Source: a virus. From it: 37,977 bases of DNA. Made by a program: the position numbers and the translations under genes. Below, piece after piece: positions 34,299 to 37,977 of the stretch. Position 1 is the first letter of the stretch, and each line of letters begins with the position of its first letter. The DNA lies in IMG/VR virus record IMGVR_UViG_3300030688_000065, positions 1-37,977 of that record. One strand, 5' to 3'. The notes beneath the pieces are model-generated. The model did no database searches. It was not told the DNA's origin and saw only the letters and a program-made list of their open reading frames with translations.

Positions 34299-34374
34299 GG
34301 GGCCACGGCGCCTGCCAGACGAGAGCCCGGGCGAGCATGATCAGGCCGATGCCTGCACAGACTAGCGGGGGCAT
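34291..34374 (-). CDS. Possible tiny membrane peptide (27 aa)
   Basis: ATG at 34374 overlaps the previous gene's stop as TGATG. The peptide MPPLVCAGIGLIMLARALVW plus seven residues contains one hydrophobic helix. The stop overlaps the next gene. Coupling supports it, but the size makes it uncertain. Confidence 0.35.
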   Translation of the reverse strand: MPPLVCAGIGLIMLARALVWQAPWPRG

Positions 34375-34595
34375 CAGGCGGCGCTCGGGGGCGTGTCGTT
34401 GCTAGCGTCAGCCATGATGGCTTGGACTTCAGCCATCATCTGCAGCTGGTAGTCGACGGCCTCGATCTGGAGCCGGATCGGGCGGCCCTCCTCGTTAAGC
34501 TCGTGGACCCGGTCGCGCAGACCCTGCAGGGTGTCCGCCAGGTGCTGACGCCGGAGTGTTAGGGACTCGACGGTCACCAGGGACGCGATGGCCAT
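34374..34595 (-). CDS. Small coiled-coil protein (73 aa)
   Basis: Residues about 10-60 form a heptad-like helix (LRRQHLADTLQGLRDRVHEL), then a second helix with Met and Glu. It has no recognisable family. The start overlaps the 42-aa gene's stop (TGATG). Located in the packaging block. Confidence 0.6.
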   Translation of the reverse strand: MAIASLVTVESLTLRRQHLADTLQGLRDRVHELNEEGRPIRLQIEAVDYQLQMMAEVQAIMADASNDTPPSAA

Positions 34596-34723
34596 CAGTC
34601 GACTTCCTTGATCGTGATCGTCCGGCCGTCGAAGACGTGCGTGTCGCAGCTCTCGCCGTCCGCCAGGATTTTCAGGGTGGCGGAGTGCGCTGCATCCGCG
34701 GTGATCGTCACTCGGGTTGTCAT
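34595..34723 (-). CDS. Small conserved-type phage protein (42 aa)
   Basis: It reads MTTRVTITADAAHSATLKIL, then DGRTITIKEVD, a short beta-rich protein resembling small proteins seen in podovirus packaging regions. An excellent AAGGAGG lies 4 bases before the ATG. Both ends overlap neighbours (ATGA and TGATG). Function unknown. Confidence 0.65.
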   Translation of the reverse strand: MTTRVTITADAAHSATLKILADGESCDTHVFDGRTITIKEVD

Positions 34724-35187
34724 GCAGCCTCCTTGAGGGGCGGGCCGATCAGATCGGCGCTGAGCAGGAAGTCCGGCATGATGAAGCCGGGCGGCTTGGG
34801 GGGGAGTTCGTCGACCTCGGCCGTGCCGAGGTTTGAGAGTGTTAGGGTTTTAGGTTCTGGGGCTGTGGGGGTGATGTTCGGCATGCCGACAGCCACCTGG
34901 CCGTTGGGCATGTTGATCTGGATGCTGAAGCCCGTGCCGCCGCCCGCCATGCCTTGGACGTTGGCCTTGGGGTTGATGTCGCCGGTCTTCGCCAGGTGGT
35001 CGGCGATCTGCATGAACACCGACACCGGCTGCTGCGGGTCCTGGAGGATGTCCGCCATCTTCGTGAGGGCGAAGTACTCGTAGAGCATCCGCGCCTTGTC
35101 GCGGATCAGCGAGCCGTCCTTGCGGCCGCGCACGATCTCATCGGCGAGCACGTAGTCGATGTCGAGTGGGGCGACCGCGGCGGACAT
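34720..35187 (-). CDS. Possible terminase small subunit (155 aa)
   Basis: The first gene of the late block. Its N-terminal half is helical (DIDYVLADEIVRGRKDGSL, then DKARMLYEYFALTKMADIL), and the C-terminal half contains a beta segment and a Pro-rich tail. Size and place before terL fit a small terminase, but I see no clear helix-turn-helix, so this is inferred from context. No ribosome-binding site is evident. Confidence 0.5.
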   Translation of the reverse strand: MSAAVAPLDIDYVLADEIVRGRKDGSLIRDKARMLYEYFALTKMADILQDPQQPVSVFMQIADHLAKTGDINPKANVQGMAGGGTGFSIQINMPNGQVAVGMPNITPTAPEPKTLTLSNLGTAEVDELPPKPPGFIMPDFLLSADLIGPPLKEAA

Positions 35188-35194
35188 GCTGGCA

Positions 35195-35241
35195 AAGTAG
35201 CGCTACTTGCTAACACATGCAACGTGTTAGCACCCTAACAC
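35195..35241 (-). promoter_or_regulatory. Palindromes upstream of the late block
   Basis: AAGTAGCGCTACTT (35195-35208) is a perfect 14-bp palindrome. TGCTAACAC (35208-35216) and GTGTTAGCA (35224-35232) form a perfect 9-bp inverted repeat with a 7-bp centre, and CTAACAC follows at 35235-35241. They lie just upstream of the first late gene, so they are good operator or activator candidates. Confidence 0.55.
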
Positions 35242-35355
35242 ATTCCTGAAAAATAGGGGGCGCTCTATACGAAACAGGTAACAGTGCCGGCTTGATTAGT
35301 TTACGTGGGTCCATATGCCACCCCCCGGCCGACCATAACACCATTCCATCCGCCC

Positions 35356-35372
35356 ATTATTCCCGGAATAGG
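35356..35372. promoter_or_regulatory. Palindromic operator copy 1
   Basis: ATTATTCCCGGAATAGG matches the consensus ATTATTCCNGGAATAAT at all but the last two positions. It is 29 bp upstream of the candidate -35 box at 35401. Related sites occur at 36770 and 37315. Confidence 0.55.
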
Positions 35373-35400
35373 TATTCGAAACCCTGTTAGCATGGCATGC

Positions 35401-35429
35401 TTGACTTGTTAGCTTGTTTGTGGGATAAC
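35401..35429 (+). promoter_or_regulatory. Candidate promoter for the plus-strand accessory genes
   Basis: TTGACT (35401-35406) and GATAAC (35424-35429) are 17 bp apart, acceptable sigma-70 boxes. The palindrome AGCATGGCATGCT ends at the -35 box, and TGTTAGCA (35385-35392) lies just upstream. The first gene begins 84 bp later. Confidence 0.45.
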
Positions 35430-35461
35430 CAATTCGCGGCGCGAGCTATGGCTTGGCCGCG

Positions 35462-35484
35462 ACACATGACATTACGTCATGTGT
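35462..35484 (+). promoter_or_regulatory. Leader hairpin or palindrome
   Basis: ACACATGAC (35462-35470) and GTCATGTGT (35476-35484) form a perfect 9-bp inverted repeat with a 5-nt centre, in the leader before the 213-aa gene. It could act as an RNA hairpin or as a protein site. Confidence 0.45.
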
Positions 35485-35512
35485 GATCTTTGACATTTAA
35501 AGGAATACCCAG

Positions 35513-36154
35513 ATGACTACTCAATCCGTCATGCCCGTTGCTTCGCCTGAATTCATCGCGTCGCTCGGCAAAGATTACAACGCTAGCGTTGTCGCTCTCG
35601 ACAACGCCAAGGCCGCGTTGATTGAACTGTCCGGCGCTCAACTGCCTTTCTTGGTTCAGCGTCTGGACGGCATCGCCAAGGTCACTGAAGAGACTTGGGC
35701 GAGCGATTGGAAGGAAGCGCAAGAGGCCGCTTACAAGGCTTCGGGGCGCTCGAAGCAAACGGACGCGGCCAAGCTCGCCTTGAGCATGGGCTCGGCTGTC
35801 TCGCTCCTCAAGGTTGCCGTGATCGCACTCACCCATAACGTGCAACCCTTGAAGGGTGAAACGATCACAACCTACGTCAATCGCGCTCGTCCGATCTTGC
35901 AAGGGCGCGGGACGCTCAAGGGGAAGGTCAAGGAAGCGGCCGAACGCGAAAACCGCAAGGCTCCGGTCAACGCTGGCAAGGCGAAGCTAGACAGCGCCAG
36001 TGCGGCCTTTGCGCTCGCTGGCAAGGACCAAGCCTTCGCTGACAAGCTAGCGCGCGTCGCGGCCGACTATCGTGAGGAGTTCGAAGATTGGTTCGATATG
36101 CTCATGATCAAGGAAGCTCGCCGCGCGCCAGCGAGTGAGACTATCAACGCCTAA
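35513..36154 (+). CDS. Hypothetical helical protein, accessory gene 1 (213 aa)
   Basis: Mostly helical with many Lys, Glu and Ala (DNAKAALIELSGAQLPFLVQ, then ETITTYVNRARPILQGRG). The C-terminal half is basic, then acidic. I do not recognise a family. AAAGGAA lies 7 bases before the ATG. Codon use is less GC3-rich than the late genes (more TTG, CAA, GCT), so it may have another origin. Its stop codon is part of the intergenic repeat. Confidence 0.7.
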   Translation: MTTQSVMPVASPEFIASLGKDYNASVVALDNAKAALIELSGAQLPFLVQRLDGIAKVTEETWASDWKEAQEAAYKASGRSKQTDAAKLALSMGSAVSLLKVAVIALTHNVQPLKGETITTYVNRARPILQGRGTLKGKVKEAAERENRKAPVNAGKAKLDSASAAFALAGKDQAFADKLARVAADYREEFEDWFDMLMIKEARRAPASETINA

Positions 36155-36189
36155 CAACCTAGCGCCCTCGCATCATGTGCGAGGGCGCT
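36151..36189 (+). repeat. Intergenic repeat-hairpin unit 1
   Basis: CTAACAACCTAGC (36151-36163) leads into a perfect 12-bp stem AGCGCCCTCGCA / TGCGAGGGCGCT (36161-36172 and 36178-36189). The same leader and stem recur at 36410 and 36652. CCC TTA follows, not a strong T-run. Confidence 0.8.
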
Positions 36190-36210
36190 CCCTTATGTGC
36201 GAGAGACATC

Positions 36211-36408
36211 ATGGCTCAATATTGCATTCAATGCGCCGACGCGTTCGGCGTGGTAGGTTCCTACGCGTTTGAGGGCGAGACCTTTCCGCCGCCCGCGTCG
36301 CGCCAGCTAAGCCCGACCTACGCGGACACGCTCGACCTGTATCGTTGGCTGGACGCCAACGGGTGGGCGGTGCGCGGCTGGACGTTCGATCTAGTGCGCG
36401 TCGCATAG
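36211..36408 (+). CDS. Hypothetical small protein, accessory gene 2 (65 aa)
   Basis: I chose the ATG at 36211 (MAQYCIQCADAFGV), with GAGAG upstream; an in-frame ATG 36 bp earlier lies in the hairpin. The protein has CIQC, a possible zinc or redox pair, and a C-terminal half YRWLDANGWAVRGWTFDLV. No family recognised. Confidence 0.6.
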   Translation: MAQYCIQCADAFGVVGSYAFEGETFPPPASRQLSPTYADTLDLYRWLDANGWAVRGWTFDLVRVA

Positions 36409-36409
36409 C

Positions 36410-36447
36410 CTAACAACCTAGCGCCCTCGCACATGATGCGAGGGCGC
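36410..36447 (+). repeat. Intergenic repeat-hairpin unit 2
   Basis: CTAACAACCTAGC (36410-36422) is followed by an 11-bp stem GCGCCCTCGCA / TGCGAGGGCGC (36421-36431 and 36437-36447), 5-nt loop. CCTTTG follows. Nearly identical to unit 1. Confidence 0.8.
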
Positions 36448-36464
36448 GCCTTTGTGAGAGAGCC

Positions 36465-36650
36465 ATGCGCTTGAATTTAGACGGTGGAGAAACGCACCGC
36501 ATCGACGGCATCGCCGGGCGCGTTGTTCAGTCTGTGACCTGTGATCCATACGAAAAAATGGTGATCGAATTCACAGACGGTTCGCGCCTGATAATCCGCG
36601 AGGGCGGTCAAGTTGGATGGTTAGACCCATCCTTTACCGAAGGAGAATAA
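36465..36650 (+). CDS. Hypothetical small protein, accessory gene 3 (61 aa)
   Basis: A compact beta-rich protein: MRLNLDGGETHRIDGIAGRV, then MVIEFTDGSRLIIREGGQ. GAGAG lies just before the ATG, as in gene 2. It has no recognised family; the alternating strands suggest a small barrel. Confidence 0.6.
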   Translation: MRLNLDGGETHRIDGIAGRVVQSVTCDPYEKMVIEFTDGSRLIIREGGQVGWLDPSFTEGE

Positions 36651-36651
36651 T

Positions 36652-36700
36652 CTAACAACCTAGCACTATCACTCGCCCTCGCATGGAAACGTGCGAGGGC
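36652..36700 (+). repeat. Intergenic repeat-hairpin unit 3
   Basis: CTAACAACCTAGC (36652-36664) is identical to units 1 and 2. After a short insertion, GCCCTCGCA (36675-36683) pairs with TGCGAGGGC (36692-36700), followed by TTTCG. No gene follows directly, so this unit may end the transcript. Confidence 0.8.
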
Positions 36701-36769
36701 TTTCGTGTGCCTGGTCGCCGCGCCGTGGGTGTGTGAGCGCCAGCGAGAGGGTCGGCGCGCGTTCGCGAA

Positions 36770-36786
36770 ATTATTCCTGGAATAAT
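36770..36786. promoter_or_regulatory. Palindromic operator copy 2
   Basis: ATTATTCCTGGAATAAT, a perfect 17-bp palindrome with one central base. Same site as at 37315 and near-identical to 35356. Confidence 0.65.
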
Positions 36787-36895
36787 GTTACGGCATCACA
36801 CCACGCGAGGGCGCTGCGCGCGTTTTTCGCGTCGTTCGGTATGTAGTGTTTTTAGGTGTTAGCATGTTTGGTTTTTACTAATTACAAATCCCTTA

Positions 36896-36993
36896 CGCCA
36901 GAAGGGTTTGCGAGGGGTTCTATATATATATTTAGTGTAATTAGATAATTAGTAGCTGTTTTTGAGAGGCCCCCCCTTCTGGCGATTTTTTTT
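36896..36993 (+). terminator. Long-loop intrinsic terminator
   Basis: CGCCAGAAGGG (36896-36906) pairs perfectly with CCCTTCTGGCG (36974-36984), followed by A and eight T's (36986-36993). The 67-nt loop is very long for a terminator and contains one arm of the larger inverted repeat. Confidence 0.5.
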
Positions 36994-37066
36994 CTTGGCC
37001 GCCAACAAAAAAATCCATTGGCGGACAGGGGGGGTATACGTTTTGGGCTACTAATTATCTAATTAC
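36937..37066. repeat. Nested inverted repeats
   Basis: The outer arms at 36937-36956 and 37047-37066 are a perfect 20-bp inverted repeat (core TAATTAGATAATTAGTAGC). Inside, seven C's (36970-36976) face seven G's (37028-37034), and CCGCCAA (36999-37005) faces TTGGCGG (37018-37024). The three tiers are in register as one large cruciform or RNA stem. Confidence 0.8.
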
Positions 37067-37144
37067 CGAAAATCAATGGGTTACAGCGGCTATTAATAGC
37101 GGTTCGCAACTGGTTTTCGTGCCTTATTACAGCCTAGCATAGCA

Positions 37145-37165
37145 TAAAACCCTAAAACCCTAAAA
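37145..37165. repeat. AAAACCCT short tandem repeat
   Basis: TAAAACCC occurs twice, followed by TAAAA, an 8-bp unit repeated about 2.5 times. It lies in the AT-rich region before the regulator gene. Confidence 0.7.
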
Positions 37166-37246
37166 GTCTAGCCTAAGTTGAGTCCCTAGCCGGCCCACTC
37201 TAGGCCCAACTAAATACCCTCCAAGGCATTTAGCTAGTCCCTGCGA

Positions 37247-37275
37247 TTGACATACTAATGCCCTTGTGGGACTAC
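37247..37275 (+). promoter_or_regulatory. Possible promoter for the regulator gene
   Basis: A perfect TTGACA lies at 37247-37252. With a 17-bp spacer the -10 would be GACTAC, which is weak. Position fits: it is 60 bp upstream of the operator at 37315 and 100 bp upstream of the regulator ATG. Confidence 0.3.
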
Positions 37276-37314
37276 CTAACTTCCGCTGCTAATTACACCG
37301 GCAGCCCGCAAAAA

Positions 37315-37331
37315 ATTATTCCGGGAATAAT
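37315..37331. promoter_or_regulatory. Palindromic operator copy 3, upstream of regulator
   Basis: ATTATTCCGGGAATAAT, perfect; symmetry extends to 37313-37333. It ends 18 bp before the regulator ATG, and a half site AATTATTCC follows at 37359-37367. The position suggests autoregulation. Confidence 0.65.
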
Positions 37332-37350
37332 TTCAGCCAGTGGAGTTCAA

Positions 37351-37923
37351 ATGCCCGCAATTATTCCCCCGCTCAAGGTGACGCTGTCGCAGGACACTCG
37401 CGACAAGCTCGACCAGCTGGCGGTCAGCCAGGACATTCCGCTGCGCGCCGTGCTCACGACGCTGATCCGGCTGGCGCACGCTAAGCACTTCTCTGGCGAC
37501 GCTGCGCCGACAATCCCCGGTGCGCCGCCCGCCCAACCCAAGCTCACCAAACCCGCGCAGAACCGCATCGCCCGCGCCGCGCGTGAGGAGGCTACCCGCC
37601 TCACCAACGAGACGGAGCAGCTGCGTGTCGAGTGGCTGAGTGGGATCGACACCTGCCGCGAAGTGACCGGCCAGACCCGCTGCCAGTTTCTCGACCTACC
37701 CGAGGGCACGCCCATCGACGATGTTATGGACGCCGCGGTTGCATGGGGTCAGGTCAACATCGTCGAGCCTAATCTCGCCAACGAGTACCACTGGGTCCGC
37801 AACTGGCGGATCAGCCATGGCGAGAACCTGGAGCCCTGGTATCACCCCATGGTGACAACCCGTGCCGAGCCGACCCCGCAGCTGGCTGCGTTCGAGACCG
37901 ACCTCGGCGTATTGGAGGACTGA
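37351..37923 (+). CDS. Ribbon-helix-helix-like regulator (190 aa)
   Basis: Residues about 8-45 read LKVTLSQDTRDKLDQLA followed by VSQDIPLRAVLTTLIRLA, the beta strand plus two helices of CopG/Arc-type ribbon-helix-helix proteins. The C-terminal 110 residues are helical with two cysteines and have no recognised family. I chose the ATG at 37351 with GGAG 5 bases upstream; the earlier in-frame ATG at 37258 has no ribosome-binding site and would place the operator in the coding part. Probably binds the palindromes nearby. Confidence 0.65.
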   Translation: MPAIIPPLKVTLSQDTRDKLDQLAVSQDIPLRAVLTTLIRLAHAKHFSGDAAPTIPGAPPAQPKLTKPAQNRIARAAREEATRLTNETEQLRVEWLSGIDTCREVTGQTRCQFLDLPEGTPIDDVMDAAVAWGQVNIVEPNLANEYHWVRNWRISHGENLEPWYHPMVTTRAEPTPQLAAFETDLGVLED

Positions 37924-37928
37924 TCGAC

Positions 37929-37977
37929 ATGGACACCGACTTCAGCTATCGCAGCCCCTTCGCGCCATACGTGCAAG
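37929..37977 (+). CDS. Partial gene cut by window edge
   Basis: An ATG with GGAGG 10 bases upstream opens MDTDFSYRSPFAPYVQ and runs off the end. Five bases separate it from the regulator stop, so it is probably in the same operon. Too short to identify. Confidence 0.55.
   Translation, partial: MDTDFSYRSPFAPYVQ

Larger units (their letters stand above)
35188..35512. other. Divergent intergenic control region
   Basis: This 325-bp gap separates the minus-strand late block from the plus-strand accessory genes. It is less GC-rich and holds the palindromes at 35195-35241, an ATTATTCC-type operator at 35356-35372, AGCATGGCATGCT (35389-35401), a candidate plus-strand promoter at 35401-35429, and a hairpin at 35462-35484. 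I see no gene in it. Confidence 0.7.
36701..37350. other. Non-coding AT-rich region, possible origin
   Basis: About 650 bp without a convincing gene, clearly richer in A and T than the rest. It holds two perfect ATTATTCC-type palindromes, the terminator-like structure, a 20-bp inverted repeat, several CTAATTA heptamers, TATATATATA at 36921-36930, GCTATTAATAGC (37089-37100), and a CTA-rich stretch from 37131 to 37240. The combination resembles a replication origin or control region. Confidence 0.6.

Noticed and set aside
35416-35429. DnaA-box-like TGTGGGATAA
   Set aside because: It has one extra base compared with the consensus TGTGGATAA and is single, so it was not taken as an origin signal.
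37258-37350. N-terminal 31 residues of the regulator from ATG 37258
   Set aside because: No ribosome-binding site, and the palindromic operator would lie within the coding part; ATG 37351 has GGAG.
1-37977. General enrichment of CTAG and TTAG
   Set aside because: A rough count in the 5-11 kb part is close to random expectation for the base composition; only the gene-gap element stands out.

Overview
The window reads as most of the genome of a tailed, short-tailed (podovirus-like) phage with GC-rich DNA. The evidence is a terminase, portal, scaffold and coat block, adaptor-like proteins, a lysis cassette and very large internal-virion-type proteins. There is no tape-measure, sheath or tail-tube gene. 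GC content and protein style suggest an alphaproteobacterial host, but that is inference. No integrase, tRNA gene, CRISPR array, DNA polymerase or phage RNA polymerase was found. The right edge cuts a gene, so the rest of the genome lies outside the window.

Layout. (1) 69-5097, plus strand: replication genes. These are two conserved phage proteins, a small HTH protein, a 990-aa primase-helicase and an overlapping 54-aa ORF, closed by an intrinsic terminator at 5141-5175. (2) 35187 down to 5173, minus strand: one long late block. In transcription order it runs: possible small terminase, small proteins, zinc-ribbon protein, TerL, a frameshifted winged-helix gene, portal, scaffold, major capsid protein, three tandem paralogous adaptor-like proteins, further connector and fibre proteins, and a glycine-rich fibre. 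Then come a holin-like protein, endolysin, HNH nuclease and spanin-like pair, small structural proteins, a 614-aa tail protein, a GNAT acetyltransferase, an S74-type protein, a lytic-transglycosylase internal protein and a 2008-aa polyvalent protein with an HExxH site. Most late genes overlap or abut (ATGA, TGATG, TAATG junctions), so translation is probably coupled. (3) 35188-35512: a divergent control region. (4) 35513-36700, plus strand: three small unknown genes separated by the same intergenic repeat and hairpin. (5) 36701-37350: a non-coding AT-rich region with nested inverted repeats, a repeated heptamer and palindromic operators. It leads into a ribbon-helix-helix-like regulator gene at 37351.

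The most unusual content is the non-coding architecture. A 17-bp palindrome (ATTATTCCNGGAATAAT) occurs at three control sites, one of them just upstream of the putative regulator gene. A TGTTAGCA element is concentrated in gene gaps, often paired at 21-bp spacing. An origin-like region carries six CTAATTA heptamers and a 20-bp inverted repeat. Among proteins, the triplicated adaptor family, the duplicated N-terminal module of the internal protein, the frameshifted OmpR-like gene and the hairpin that buries the capsid gene's ribosome-binding site deserve attention.
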